Positions 55,477-64,000 of a DNA stretch of 64,000 bases are shown one piece after another. The DNA comes from Caldilineaceae bacterium. GTDB lineage: Bacteria > Chloroflexota > Anaerolineae > Caldilineales > Caldilineaceae. The notes beneath the pieces were generated by a model. That model had not been told where the DNA came from and did no database searches. It saw only the letters and a program-made list of their open reading frames with translations. The stretch is taken from NCBI GenBank assembly GCA_020846635.1, contig JADLDO010000028.1, positions 930,001-994,000 of the forward strand, written 5' to 3'. Made by a program: the position numbers and the translations under genes. Position 1 is the stretch's first letter. Every line of letters begins with the position of its first letter.

Positions 55477-57224
55477 GCTTCTCCCTTTGCAAGAGAGGGC
55501 AAACTCTCCCCCTTGTCACGATCAACAGGCTCATCACGAACAGGCTCACCGCCGCGCCGATGCGTCATCACGATTTCCTCATTCATCCTGGTTGTTTCTG
55601 CGTTCTGTACCTGGGAAATAATCGTTTTCATCTCTTCTTCTTCGGCCCTGAATTCAGCGCGCAGCGCATCAATTTGCGTGTCCAATGCCTGGCGCTTGCG
55701 TTCTAGCTCGCGCTGTTTGCGCTCGATCTCCTGCCAGCGCACAAGAGCCTCTGCCTGTTCTCTCGCCTCTTGCGCTAGGCGTGCTGTGCCTGTTAACACC
55801 CCCTCTGATCCCTGATAAACATCCAGCAATTGAATGCCACGATCTGTCAATTGGAACTCACGGATTTGGTTGGAGTGGGCCATTCCCCGCGCTTTGAGGA
55901 CATAAAGACCGCGGTTGCGCTCGCCGTTACTTTCAATCATCCTGACCAAAAGCCATGTATCGATGAGTGAGGAGATACCGATTTGGGTTTGTTCAATATT
56001 CTGGGTGTCAGAGGTCAGGCTGGTAAAGAAGGCTGTAATGTGCTTGGACTTGAGGTTGTCAATCAGGCGCACCAAGGCAGATTTGACCTCGGCCTCATTG
56101 CCCACAGCGGTAAAATTGGTAATTGGATCAATGATGACTACGTGGGGCTGATACGCCTGAATCAGTTTGTACATGGTCACGAGGTGCATTTCTAGACCCT
56201 GCAAGGTGGGGCGCGCGGCATGGAAGCGCAAGAGATCCTGATCGACCCACGGCTGAAGGTCTAGCCCAATCGAGCGCATGTTGCGGATGATCTGCTGCTC
56301 GGATTCCTCAAAGGCAAAATAGAGCGTGCGCTCCCCCCGTTGGGCCGTAGCATGGGCCAAGTGTGCAGCCAAGCTCGACTTGCCGGCACCCGCTGTGCCG
56401 GAGACAAGAATACTGCTGCCGCGGTAATAGCCTTTTCCCGATAACATTGCATCGAGCCGCTCAACACCCGTCGATATATGCTCTGTGGAGACTGAGTGAT
56501 TGAGATTCAGTGAGGTGATCGGGAGGATCGAAATTCCATCCTCATCGATCAAAAAGGGATATTCATTGGTTCCATGACTTGAACCGCGGTACTTCACAAT
56601 ACGCAGTCGCCTTGTCGTAATTTGGTCGGTAGTACGATGATCCAACAAAATCACACAATCGGAGACATACTCTTCAAGCCCGTGGCGAGTCAGTGACCCT
56701 TGTCCGCGCTCGGCTGTGATCACCGCGGTCACGCCTTTTTCTTTGAGCCAGCGGAAGAGACGGCGCAGTTCGGCGCGCAGAATCACAGGGTCGGGAAAGC
56801 TGGTGAAGAGCGCCTCCAGCGTATCAAGCACGACCCGTTTTGCGCCAATCGAATCAATGGCAAAACCAAGCCGGATAAAGAGACCTTCGAGATCGTATTC
56901 GCCCGTCTCCTCAATTTCACTCCGCTCAACGTGAACGTGATCCAGGACGAGTTGATCCTCTGCCACCAGTTGATCGAGGTCGAATCCGAGCGATCGCACA
57001 TTTGCCGTCAACTCTTCGGCGGTTTCTTCAAACGCCATCAAGACACCCGGTTCGCCATACTCTGTGATGCCGCGCACCAGAAATTCAACGCCGAACAGGG
57101 TTTTGCCACAGCCGGCACTGCCCGTGATAATTGTTGGGCGTCCGGTGGGCAAACCACCTCCTGTAATTTCGTCTAATCCAGCGATTCCCGTCGGTGTTTT
57201 GAGGAGGGACCTTGATGGGTTCAT
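55473..57224 (-). CDS. kaiC: KaiC-like double RecA-domain ATPase
   Basis: 583 residues. CI domain: Walker A GSAGCGKT (35-42), catalytic EE 66-67 and the RERG-like region. CII domain: Walker A GTAGAGKS (276-283), EES near 311, and the phosphorylation-site segment GISSLIDTW with Ser418 and Ser419, where cyanobacterial KaiC has Ser-Thr. The C-terminal tail is a long coiled coil (about 490-550) followed by a charged end, not the short A-loop of cyanobacterial KaiC. No KaiA is present. A phosphorylation timer or stress switch is inferred. Confidence 0.9.
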   Translation of the reverse strand: MNPSRSLLKTPTGIAGLDEITGGGLPTGRPTIITGSAGCGKTLFGVEFLVRGITEYGEPGVLMAFEETAEELTANVRSLGFDLDQLVAEDQLVLDHVHVERSEIEETGEYDLEGLFIRLGFAIDSIGAKRVVLDTLEALFTSFPDPVILRAELRRLFRWLKEKGVTAVITAERGQGSLTRHGLEEYVSDCVILLDHRTTDQITTRRLRIVKYRGSSHGTNEYPFLIDEDGISILPITSLNLNHSVSTEHISTGVERLDAMLSGKGYYRGSSILVSGTAGAGKSSLAAHLAHATAQRGERTLYFAFEESEQQIIRNMRSIGLDLQPWVDQDLLRFHAARPTLQGLEMHLVTMYKLIQAYQPHVVIIDPITNFTAVGNEAEVKSALVRLIDNLKSKHITAFFTSLTSDTQNIEQTQIGISSLIDTWLLVRMIESNGERNRGLYVLKARGMAHSNQIREFQLTDRGIQLLDVYQGSEGVLTGTARLAQEAREQAEALVRWQEIERKQRELERKRQALDTQIDALRAEFRAEEEEMKTIISQVQNAETTRMNEEIVMTHRRGGEPVRDEPVDRDKGESLPSLAKGEA

Positions 57225-57231
57225 GCTCTCT

Positions 57232-58557
57232 TTATGTTGTTTCCTGTTGCTGTACCGATCTTGGCAATGTTATCCGTATACAAGTGCCTTGACCAGGCTT
57301 GGATAGTACATCGAACTGTCCCCGGATGGCTTCGGCACGCTCGGCCATACCGACAACACCTAGATGTCCATCGCGCGCAAATTTCACTCGATTGTAGGGT
57401 TTTGTAAAGCCGCGTCCATCGTCTTCGATTTCGAGATGGAGCCATGTCTCGTCAAAGCTCAAGCGTATTTCAATCCGCTCGGCGTCTGCATGTTGCAATG
57501 CATTCTGTATGGCCTGCTGCACAATGCGTAGAAGTGCCAGTGACGTTTCTTCCGGCATACTCCAATTTTCCTCGGAACAAACAAGAGTAAGGACGGGCTT
57601 CTCTTTGATGTCTTGAATCTGTTTAATATGCGCACGTACTGCGGCGGCGAGACCGAGGTGTGCCAGCACCGGCGGGCGCAATGTTTGCGCCATCAGGCGC
57701 AGATGGCGCGCCGTCTTTTGCACAGCTTCGCTGATTGCGGTTACTTTGGCAACTTGCTCTTGATCTTCAAGCGTCTGTGCCAGCAGCAGCAAGTCGAAGG
57801 CCATGCCGATGACTTCTTGTAAGGGGCCATCGTGCAGTTCGCGCGCCAGCAGCAGCCGTTCTGTTTCCTGGCTTTGGCTCAACCGCTGGCGTACCTCCGT
57901 GAGCGCGATCTCTGCCTGTTTTCTTTCTTCGATTTCTCGCTCTAGCCGCAGATTCGTCTTGATGAGTTCGGCTGTCCGCTCGTGTACGCGCTGTTCCAAC
58001 GCATCGCGCGCAAACTGCTCTGCCGCCACAATCTCCGCCTGACGTTTCTGCTCGGTCAGGTCGGTTGCGACCAGGCAAAGGCTCTGTAGATCGTCCAGTT
58101 TCAGGGAACTGCATGAAAGCAAGACCGGCACAGCGCGCCCACCAGCATTCCACAGCATCACTTCGCCGCGGCTGCGCTCCGCAAGACCCTGTTCGATCAG
58201 CGCTGTATAAAGTGGCAAATCCTCGGCGTGGACAAATTGGATCAGCGAGGTTCCAAGCAGTTGCTCGACAGGTCGTTGCAGCAAGGCAGAAAAGGCAGGG
58301 TTGCAATAATAGATGATGCTGTCTGCGCCAATCGTGGCGGCCCCTTCATTCATGGTTTCCAGGATGACCTGGTACGCATGATCGGCTCCCCTGAGCGTAT
58401 AGACCTGCTCGATGTCTGCTTTGCTAACGACAAAGGCATCCACTTTGTGGAGTGCAATCGCCTGTAGGATTTCCTCTGCGTCAGCAAGGCGCGCGCGCAA
58501 ATCATCAATGATCTGCTGCAAAGACGCGTCTGATGTTTCGTTGGCTTGCGAACTCAT
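57232..58557 (-). CDS. PAS-domain sensor histidine kinase of the Kai operon (HisKA_3)
   Basis: 441 residues from the ATG at 58557 (a GTG at 58569 is possible). Coiled N-terminus, one PAS domain (about residues 65-170), a helical linker, the dimerisation motif ARELHDGPLQEVIGMAFD with phospho-acceptor His242, and HATPase boxes QQAIQNALQHA and EDDGRGF. Cytosolic, no membrane segments. It is the first gene, 7 bp before kaiC; the arrangement suggests that KaiC state feeds into this kinase. A cognate regulator is not adjacent; the receiver protein at 31904 is a candidate. Confidence 0.9.
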   Translation of the reverse strand: MSSQANETSDASLQQIIDDLRARLADAEEILQAIALHKVDAFVVSKADIEQVYTLRGADHAYQVILETMNEGAATIGADSIIYYCNPAFSALLQRPVEQLLGTSLIQFVHAEDLPLYTALIEQGLAERSRGEVMLWNAGGRAVPVLLSCSSLKLDDLQSLCLVATDLTEQKRQAEIVAAEQFARDALEQRVHERTAELIKTNLRLEREIEERKQAEIALTEVRQRLSQSQETERLLLARELHDGPLQEVIGMAFDLLLLAQTLEDQEQVAKVTAISEAVQKTARHLRLMAQTLRPPVLAHLGLAAAVRAHIKQIQDIKEKPVLTLVCSEENWSMPEETSLALLRIVQQAIQNALQHADAERIEIRLSFDETWLHLEIEDDGRGFTKPYNRVKFARDGHLGVVGMAERAEAIRGQFDVLSKPGQGTCIRITLPRSVQQQETT

Positions 58558-58743
58558 CGGTGGTATCACTTTCTACCCATCCCCGCCCCGTCAAAACTTC
58601 ATGTTTCGCGGAAGTCCGGGCACTCTGGCTATTTTATTCTACCACCGACGAGAAATTCTTTGAAGCCTGCCGATGCTGTCGGGTCTATCTCAAAATGGGG
58701 CAAAATGGTTGGATCTCTGGGCGCGGGCAGAACGCTAGACGCG

Positions 58744-58778
58744 AAAGAAGGGGCCACGCTATCCGCGACCCCTTCTTT
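58744..58778 (-). terminator. Terminator after the cytochrome gene
   Basis: Arms AAAGAAGGGG and CCCCTTCTTT (58744-58753, 58769-58778) with further inner CG pairs. It is 55-89 bp past the cytochrome stop at 58833. Confidence 0.7.
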
Positions 58779-58832
58779 ACGAGCTTACGCGAACCGTTTG
58801 CAAGCCGCGGCAGCGCCACGGGTCAAACGTCT

Positions 58833-59972
58833 CTATTCGGGGTCATTCTCGACAGCCGGAATGCTCTTGAGGAAGGCAGCAATCGCCAGCGAATCCTCTT
58901 CGGTGAGTTCGTGGAAGTAATTGTCGATCTGCTCGCGCATGGTTCCTGCAACCTCGCTGCCATCGGAGTACGTCCCTGTACGCAGGAAGGTCGCGATCTC
59001 ATCCTCCGGGATTGTGCCAAGCCCTGTCGCGTCATCCGGCGTAATGTTGTACGCCACCTCGTCTTCACTGATGCGATTGCCCGCCAGGAACATTTCTGCG
59101 TTCTGCGAGCCATCCTCGTTACGCGGCGTATGGCAATCGCCACAGCGGGCAAGCTGGACAAGGTATTCGCCGCGCGCAACGGGGTCGGTCGGGGCCGTGG
59201 CGGGCGGCGCAGGATCGGGCGTAAATGGCTCCGGTTCCGACGCGACTTGACGTGCGGGGACAGCATTTTCAATCGGCTCTTGAGCAAGGAGATAGGCTGC
59301 AATATTCAGCGCATCTTCATCCGAGAGATGGCTAAAGGCGCGGTAGGGCATGATCGGGTGGAGTTGCTTCCCATCCGGCAGCGCACCTGTGCGGATCGCC
59401 GCGACAATCTCATCAGGGCTCCAACTGCCAATGCCGGTTGCCTCGTCAGGTGTAATATTGGCGGGGTAGATCGAATTCCCTGCGCCGGGTTCAAAGGCAA
59501 AGGCTCCACCGGCTCGTCCTCCCAGGTCAGCGTTGAAGTGACAGCCACAACCTCTGGAAATCGTAACAAGATAGGCACCGGCTTCCGCCTCTGGTGAAAG
59601 GGCAACTTCTTCAGCGGCAGCCTCTTCTTCCGCCTCAGGAGTCTCCGTCGCCTCGGCCTCTTCCTCGGCGGCAGGCGTTTCTGTTGCGTCGGCTTCTTCT
59701 TCGGCAGCAGGGGTTTCCGTCACCTCAGCCTCTTCAGCAGGGGCCTCTGTCGGTTCGGCCTCTTCTTCCTCGGCGGGTGCTTCCGTTGGTTCAGCCGCTT
59801 CCTCTGCCGCAGCAGGCGCTTCGGCAGCAGGCGTTTCTGCAGCAGGGGCCGCCGGAGCCGCTCCACCGGCGCAAGCGGCCAGAATCAACACGAATATCAC
59901 CAAGAGGCTCAGTATCCAAGCCAAGCGTGATGACATCAAATGCACAGAATAACTGTCTGACTTCTTCCTCAT
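58833..59972 (-). CDS. Lipoprotein cytochrome c with one canonical and one irregular haem motif
   Basis: 379 residues from the ATG at 59972, supported by AAGGAG 9 nt upstream. Lipobox LAAC (Cys34), then an 80-residue Ala/Glu/Thr-rich spacer. Domain 1 has a shortened haem motif CGCH (142-145, CXCH). Domain 2 has the canonical CGDCH (277-281). Sixth-ligand Met candidates are in IMPYRAFSHL and EVAGTMREQ. Each domain has PANITPD or YNITPDDATGLG, as in cytochromes of alcohol/sugar dehydrogenases. Likely electron carrier outside the membrane. No dehydrogenase gene is adjacent. Confidence 0.85.
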   Translation of the reverse strand: MRKKSDSYSVHLMSSRLAWILSLLVIFVLILAACAGGAAPAAPAAETPAAEAPAAAEEAAEPTEAPAEEEEAEPTEAPAEEAEVTETPAAEEEADATETPAAEEEAEATETPEAEEEAAAEEVALSPEAEAGAYLVTISRGCGCHFNADLGGRAGGAFAFEPGAGNSIYPANITPDEATGIGSWSPDEIVAAIRTGALPDGKQLHPIMPYRAFSHLSDEDALNIAAYLLAQEPIENAVPARQVASEPEPFTPDPAPPATAPTDPVARGEYLVQLARCGDCHTPRNEDGSQNAEMFLAGNRISEDEVAYNITPDDATGLGTIPEDEIATFLRTGTYSDGSEVAGTMREQIDNYFHELTEEDSLAIAAFLKSIPAVENDPE

Positions 59973-60050
59973 CAGAAATTTCTCCTTGAGCATGTCTGTG
60001 GTTGTCGATCTATCTACGTTATCTTGTTGGGCTACATGATGTCGGGCTAC

Positions 60051-60079
60051 ATTATAACGAGCGTTATATACTCCGGCAA
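60051..60079 (-). promoter_or_regulatory. Sigma-70 promoter of the cytochrome gene
   Basis: Minus strand TTGCCG (60074-60079), 17-bp spacer, TATAAT (60051-60056); leader about 70 nt. Confidence 0.7.
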
Positions 60080-60146
60080 CCCTGTTTTTCGCGCTGACCT
60101 GTTTGCAGCTTTCAACGGCTGCTTATGTGCGTGAGTGGTGCATGGC

Positions 60147-61004
60147 CTACTCGCTTGCGACAGCAACAAACTGCAACTCGAGGCGAACCTCCTCTGTTAC
60201 ATCTGCCACACCCTCTACCTGCGGGATGGTCAGTTCAAAATCGGCGCGTTGCACAGTCGCTTGGGCAAGCCCAGCCACTTGGTTCTCTGAGTCCGCCGTC
60301 ACAGAGGCTTCAAAAGTGACAGGCTTGACAATATCACGAATCTTGAGGTTGCCTGTGATCTGTAGCGTAAGGGTATCGCCCACGTTGGCTTCGGCAGGCA
60401 ATCCTTCGATTGCTGTGGGCGTAAAGGTGATGAACTGGTATTCATCTCGATTGGACTGGAGAATCAGCCGGTTGACGGAGCGATTGCGGAAGCGATTATT
60501 GGTTGCTAGGCTGCGGGCATTGATCTGGATTTCGCTGATTTTGGTCTGCGTGGGATCGTTCAGATCGATCTCAATTTGGCCTGTGACCTCTGTGGTGCTG
60601 CCGACGACCTCATTGGGGTTGCCGAACAAGACTTCATTGACAATAAACCGCGCCTCTGATTGTGCTGGATCGATTTGGAAAATCCTGGGCGCTGCTCTCT
60701 CCTGATCAGCCGCTTCTGTAGCGGCGGCGGTAGGCGAAGCAGCGCTCGCATCTTCTACGGGAGTCTCTGCCGGGGTTTCTGCGGGGGCTTCTGTGGGCTC
60801 TTGTTGTGCAACGGCTGCTGGGGTGTTTGTGGGCGCTTGTGCCACTGCCTCAGCCGCCGGAGGGTTGCCGGCAGACGCGTCGTTGGCCCCAGAACCAGAG
60901 CAGGCAGCCAACATCAAACAGACCAACAGAGAGATCACAAACAAAGATTTCATCGGGGAGCGTGCCGGAAATTGGGCCGGAAAATGGGGCCGATGTAGAC
61001 GCAT
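60147..61004 (-). CDS. YceI family lipoprotein
   Basis: 285 residues starting at 61004, where AAAGGAG is correctly placed; the ATG at 60953 lacks a site although it starts the hydrophobic part. Lipobox LAAC, then a Pro/Thr/Ala spacer and a YceI domain from about residue 105: IDPAQSEARFIVNEVLFG, VTGQIEIDL, SLATNNRFRNRSVNRLILQS, and NLKIRDIVKPVTFEASV. YceI is a lipocalin-like fold binding isoprenoids or amphiphiles. Next to the cytochrome, it may carry a quinone-like molecule; this is inference. Confidence 0.88.
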   Translation of the reverse strand: MRLHRPHFPAQFPARSPMKSLFVISLLVCLMLAACSGSGANDASAGNPPAAEAVAQAPTNTPAAVAQQEPTEAPAETPAETPVEDASAASPTAAATEAADQERAAPRIFQIDPAQSEARFIVNEVLFGNPNEVVGSTTEVTGQIEIDLNDPTQTKISEIQINARSLATNNRFRNRSVNRLILQSNRDEYQFITFTPTAIEGLPAEANVGDTLTLQITGNLKIRDIVKPVTFEASVTADSENQVAGLAQATVQRADFELTIPQVEGVADVTEEVRLELQFVAVASE

Positions 61005-61251
61005 AGGTCTCCTTTCGCTCTCCCTTCAAGACGCGGCGAAGCCACGAAGATAAGGGATGAATATCGGTTATTGGTAGTAACTTTGAGAGTAGATAGGCAC
61101 TGGTAGAGGAGTATCTAGCATGAAAATTAGAAGAACATGAGTGAATGGGAGAAATTATGCATGAATTTCACCGATCATAAGTAGGCAGGCCCCTATTTTA
61201 GCCCAAATTCGTCGTTTTCATTGTTGCGCGCCCAATGCGCGATGGCATGGA

Positions 61252-61280
61252 TTGGGCTATTGGAGTAGGATTAGCATACT
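61252..61280 (+). promoter_or_regulatory. Candidate promoter for the second Gfo/Idh gene
   Basis: TTGGGC (61252-61257), 17-bp spacer, CATACT (61275-61280). The gap 61005-61317 contains nothing else evident. Confidence 0.35.
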
Positions 61281-61317
61281 GCTTCTTGCTCACAATTGAA
61301 TCTTGGGAGATAGAGAT

Positions 61318-62373
61318 ATGGATAAGGTCCGAATTGGTTTCATCGGCGCGGGTTGGTGGGCAACAACCAACCATATGCCGGTATTGGCGAAGCGCGAGGA
61401 TGTGGAGATGGCTGGGGTTTGTCGCCTGGGGTCAGAGATGCTCCAGCGGGTCAAAGAGAAATTCGACTTCCCCTTCGCCACAGAGGATTACCACGAACTG
61501 CTTGACCAAGAGCTCGATGGCGTAGTGGTTACATCGCCCCACCATCTGCACCATGAACATGCGCGTGCTGCCCTGCTTCGTGGCTATCATGTCATGTGCG
61601 AAAAGCCGATGACGCTGGAGGCCGACCAGGCATGGGAATTGGTCAACCTGGCAAAAGAGCGCAATTTGCATTTGATTGTGCCCTATGGCTGGCATTACAA
61701 GCCCATTGTCAACCAGGCAAAACAACTGATGGAGGAGGGTGTTGTCGGCAACATTGAGTATGTGCTCTGTCACATGGCGTCGTCAACGAAGGAACTCTTT
61801 GGCGGCAGCGGTCTCGCGCCAGAGCAGCAGCAGCCTGTGCTCTCCTTTACGCAGCCTGACCCAACGACATGGCAGGTCAAAGAGAATGGGGGCGGCTATG
61901 CCCACGGGCAAATCACCCATTCCTCCGGCCTCATGTTTTGGCTAACGGGTCTGCGCGCAAAGGAAGTCACGGCACGCATGAGTGCGCCCAACTCATCGGT
62001 GGATATGTATGACGCGGCCACAGTCACATTCGACAATGGTGCAATCGGCGTCGTTTCGGGCGCTGCCACCCTCCCGCCAGGCAGCGGGTTCCAGGTGGAT
62101 GTGCGTATCTTTGGCAGCGAGGGCGTGCTCAACCTCGACCTGGAGCGCGCGCGGCTCGATGTCCTGCGCCACGATGGCAACCACCGGCGGATTGAGGTTG
62201 CGCCCGATGCAGGCCGATATGATTGTGATGGGCCGCCCAACCGTTTTGTCGAACTGATCAAGGGCGAAGGAACCAACGACTCGCCAGGGGAAGTGGGGGC
62301 GCGTTCTGTCGAACTGCTCGACGCCATGTTCCAGTCGGTCACCGAAGGCGGCAAGGCAGTGCGCGTGGGCTAG
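61318..62373 (+). CDS. Gfo/Idh/MocA family oxidoreductase
   Basis: 351 residues from the ATG at 61318. The Rossmann motif is IGFIGAGWWATTNHMPVLA and the family Lys is in CEKPMTLEADQAWELV. A later HQITHSSGL-like region (YAHGQITHSSGLMFWLTG) holds a His expected near the active site. It is a distant paralogue of the protein at 48725. Substrate unknown; a sugar or inositol derivative. A family B element follows it at 62424. Confidence 0.88.
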   Translation: MDKVRIGFIGAGWWATTNHMPVLAKREDVEMAGVCRLGSEMLQRVKEKFDFPFATEDYHELLDQELDGVVVTSPHHLHHEHARAALLRGYHVMCEKPMTLEADQAWELVNLAKERNLHLIVPYGWHYKPIVNQAKQLMEEGVVGNIEYVLCHMASSTKELFGGSGLAPEQQQPVLSFTQPDPTTWQVKENGGGYAHGQITHSSGLMFWLTGLRAKEVTARMSAPNSSVDMYDAATVTFDNGAIGVVSGAATLPPGSGFQVDVRIFGSEGVLNLDLERARLDVLRHDGNHRRIEVAPDAGRYDCDGPPNRFVELIKGEGTNDSPGEVGARSVELLDAMFQSVTEGGKAVRVG

Positions 62374-62423
62374 GGGTGACTGTCACTTTCTGCGCTGATT
62401 CTAGGTGGTGAATGCCGCAAAGA

Positions 62424-62469
62424 CCCATCCCGGAAGCTGGGGAGCCCTCTGGGCCGCTTCCGGGATGGG
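62424..62469. repeat. Dispersed palindromic element, family B, copy 2
   Basis: Perfect 14-bp arms (62424-62437, 62456-62469) CCCATCCCGGAAGC / GCTTCCGGGATGGG, with loop GGGAGCCCTCTGGGCC as in the copy at 42141. Placed between convergent genes. Confidence 0.8.
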
Positions 62470-62481
62470 TGTGCTGCTACC

Positions 62482-62733
62482 TTAGTCCTCTTCGATCTCA
62501 ACGTGCTGCTTTTTGGCCGCGCGTTTGATACGTTCCTTGATGGTCTTGACCTCGCTTGCCTTGTACTTGGCAGCATTGTCCTTGTGGTTGATGTAGCTCC
62601 ACGCTGCGCGCACATGCTCAGGTGTGTCAATCGGATACTTGTTGTTGGTAGGGTCGGCAAACTCGACATCCCCATATTCGCGCTCGCCTTCATCAGGGTT
62701 TACATCGTCGCGTCGCTTGATATAGTTGCTCAT
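62482..62733 (-). CDS. Small DUF6582-like protein
   Basis: 83 residues, hydrophilic. MSNYIKRRDDVNPDEGEREYGD, then DPTNNKYPIDTPEHVRAAWSYINHKDNAAKY and a basic end, the pattern of a widespread small protein family (DUF6582-like). No known function. GGAGTAAC lies a short distance before the ATG. It may be a stress-induced or phage-related small protein; it is 77% charged/polar to my eye. Its stop is 12 bp from a family B element. Confidence 0.7.
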   Translation of the reverse strand: MSNYIKRRDDVNPDEGEREYGDVEFADPTNNKYPIDTPEHVRAAWSYINHKDNAAKYKASEVKTIKERIKRAAKKQHVEIEED

Positions 62734-62834
62734 GGTGTTACTCCTTGAACAGTGAACTTCTCACAGAAACCTTCATACAGTGTCGCAGCAACCCCCACAT
62801 CTAAAGGGTTCACGTCGTAGCTTGCAGAAGGAGA

Positions 62835-63335
62835 CTAGGTTGTGTGAACTCTGTTAAGCCAACGGCGCAGGGTAGGTTCGTGTTCTTCATGAAAATGACC
62901 AAAACTGACCAATCTGGCAAGCGGCAAGCCTTCCATCCACGCATACTGGTTGGCATCAAATAGTTTTGAATCAGGTAGATCCTTGATGGCTTTCTCCATG
63001 CGGTGGAACTGCTGCCGTGATTCGTCAAGCACATCGGCGAGGGAGCGATTCCGGTTCTTCTTGTAGATCCAATCGTTGGTCTTGTCGACGATCTCGTCAT
63101 CACCGTCGTCCCAACCCCCAAACCAAAATGCTGAGGGTGTTTGATCACGCGCGGCTGCTTCCAAAAGCGCCAAGCTGCGCTCATGCCAGGTCGAGAGGTG
63201 GGCAACGACATCCTTGAAACTCCAATCACCCGTAGCGCCAGGCGCTTGCATGCGTTCCTCGCCCACTTCGCCCAGGAATTGCTCCCACGCTTCCGCTTCG
63301 CGCCGGATTTTGCTGATGAGATCTTGCTTATGCAT
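62835..63335 (-). CDS. ClbS/DfsB-like four-helix bundle protein
   Basis: 166 residues from the ATG at 63335, supported by GGGAG; longer upstream frame has no site. Motifs GDWSFKDVVAHLSTWHERSLALLEA and FGHFHEEHEPTLRRWL follow the DinB-like/ClbS fold with His residues that could bind metal. ClbS in E. coli inactivates the genotoxin colibactin; homologues act as self-protection or stress proteins. No such biosynthetic locus is seen here. The region 63336-63834 (500 bp) contains no gene that I would support. Confidence 0.75.
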   Translation of the reverse strand: MHKQDLISKIRREAEAWEQFLGEVGEERMQAPGATGDWSFKDVVAHLSTWHERSLALLEAAARDQTPSAFWFGGWDDGDDEIVDKTNDWIYKKNRNRSLADVLDESRQQFHRMEKAIKDLPDSKLFDANQYAWMEGLPLARLVSFGHFHEEHEPTLRRWLNRVHTT

Positions 63336-63834
63336 GCTCCCTGCCTTATTACCTGCGCCACTCGCCCATGATCGCTGTATCTTTTGGTACCGGAAGAACG
63401 TATTAAAAAGAGCGTATTCCAAACAAATCAGTTAAAATACCGCTTTGCAGTCTACTTTCAACCATCCATTCTCTATTATGCGGCATCTCAGCAATGCTGC
63501 CAATAGTCCAGGATACAACACAAGGTACCTCTTCGGGTTACATCTAGATTCTAATCTTATCGACCGCGGCCCTGTCTCCATCTCGACAGCCTGCTTTCAC
63601 TACGTCACAAGTGAATCCCGTTCCCCAGCTTCAAAGGGCGGTTTGTAACGCTTTTTGTAGCAAATGGTTGCTGTTGCCTGCCGCCGCGAGATGTTTCAAT
63701 GGCGGGGGTGCAGGGGAGCGATGATTTGCGCGCGGAACGTTCGAGCTTTTCGGGGAGTTTAGACGGTGGCAATTTGTCTAGCCTGTTTATTTGTCCAAGA
63801 TTTCGTCACACAGTAGGAAGGTTTTTGAACGACC

Positions 63835-64000
63835 ATGAGACATGAGCTAATTGATACACTCACGCGGGCCTTTGCCATGCCCGCGCCCCAGCGCTCAACC
63901 TGGCGCGTCTTGGCAAGCACAGCCACGGCAGGTTTTTGGACGCTGGTTGGGCGCAGCCTGGTTGCGCCGGAGAGTGCAATCGCCTCAACCGCAGTCAGCC
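63835..64000 (+). CDS. N-terminal part of an unidentified protein (runs off the window)
   Basis: From the ATG at 63835 the frame stays open to the end of the window (55 codons). The start MRHELIDTLTRAFAMPAPQRSTWRVL and a following hydrophobic segment (STATAGFWTLVG) resemble the N-termini of secreted Chloroflexota proteins that begin with a short RxDxLTRxL-like leader before an export signal. AGGAAGG lies rather far upstream (about 14 nt). Too short to name. Confidence 0.5.
   Translation, partial: MRHELIDTLTRAFAMPAPQRSTWRVLASTATAGFWTLVGRSLVAPESAIASTAVS

Noticed and set aside
58533..59597. 354-codon plus-strand frame over the cytochrome gene
   Set aside because: It is opposite to the cytochrome with two haem-type motifs and a lipobox; no motif of its own.
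63336..63834. Possible small gene (67 codons at 63445-63648)
   Set aside because: No ribosome site, no motif and composition unlike the neighbouring genes; treated as intergenic.

Overview
The window is a 64 kb stretch of mid-to-high GC bacterial chromosome. It is densely coded, with about 58 credible protein genes and no rRNA, tRNA or CRISPR array that I could see. The gene repertoire suggests a Chloroflexota member, possibly Anaerolineae/Caldilineales-like. The evidence is secreted proteins with Pro/Thr low-complexity tails and DUF5667-like cores, a secreted protein ending in a YLPLV-type C-terminus, many lipoproteins but no outer-membrane genes, sugar ABC systems without an ATPase, many Gfo/Idh and TIM-barrel sugar enzymes, and a kinase-KaiC-KaiB operon. 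This placement is inference; there is no marker gene here that proves it.

Layout. 1-5.4 kb: a secreted beta-propeller/Ig-like protein running off the left edge, a DUF5667-like membrane protein with a long Pro/Thr repeat tail, and a methyltransferase. 5.8-10.3 kb: a carbohydrate ABC importer (Tat lipoprotein plus two permeases) ending in mannonate dehydratase. 10.4-30 kb: mostly minus strand, a long run of envelope and stress proteins (AI-2E exporter, HdeD x2, PRC-barrel, GlsB, two SulP transporters, YetF, DUF1269, FtsH, DUF1003, an RclA-like reductase), interrupted by a sulfatase, a BASS transporter and a GH2 beta-glucuronidase. 30-33.6 kb: sensor kinase with a receiver-only regulator, cspA behind a structured leader, and a SlyD-like isomerase. 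33.6-42.7 kb: secreted and membrane proteins of unknown role, a lipoprotein class A penicillin-binding protein, an iodotyrosine-deiodinase-like nitroreductase and an aldose-epimerase-like protein. 42.7-53.7 kb: hydroxypyruvate isomerase, a methyltransferase/CopZ-like pair, an orphan sugar-binding protein, a GDSL-like secreted protein, a Gfo/Idh dehydrogenase, a ZIP transporter/multicopper oxidase pair and an MFS exporter. 53.9-64 kb: aminotransferase, the histidine kinase-KaiC-KaiB operon, a lipoprotein cytochrome c, a YceI lipoprotein, a second Gfo/Idh dehydrogenase and small stress proteins. A further gene begins at the right edge.

How the parts fit. Glucuronidase, mannonate dehydratase, the ABC importer, the sulfatase and several sugar oxidoreductases point to use of (sulfated) uronic-acid-containing glycans, but they are scattered rather than one operon. 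The minus-strand envelope island looks like a general stress regulon. Regulation visible in the DNA includes several good sigma-70-type promoters, an intercistronic stabilising hairpin after the ABC binding protein, a promoter plus terminator-like hairpin in the cspA leader, and two families of dispersed intergenic palindromes, one of which provides the stop codon of the beta-glucuronidase gene.

Most notable for follow-up: the Kai-type module, the cspA leader RNA, the two palindromic repeat families, the deiodinase-like enzyme, the ZIP/multicopper oxidase pair and a cytochrome with an irregular CXCH haem motif.
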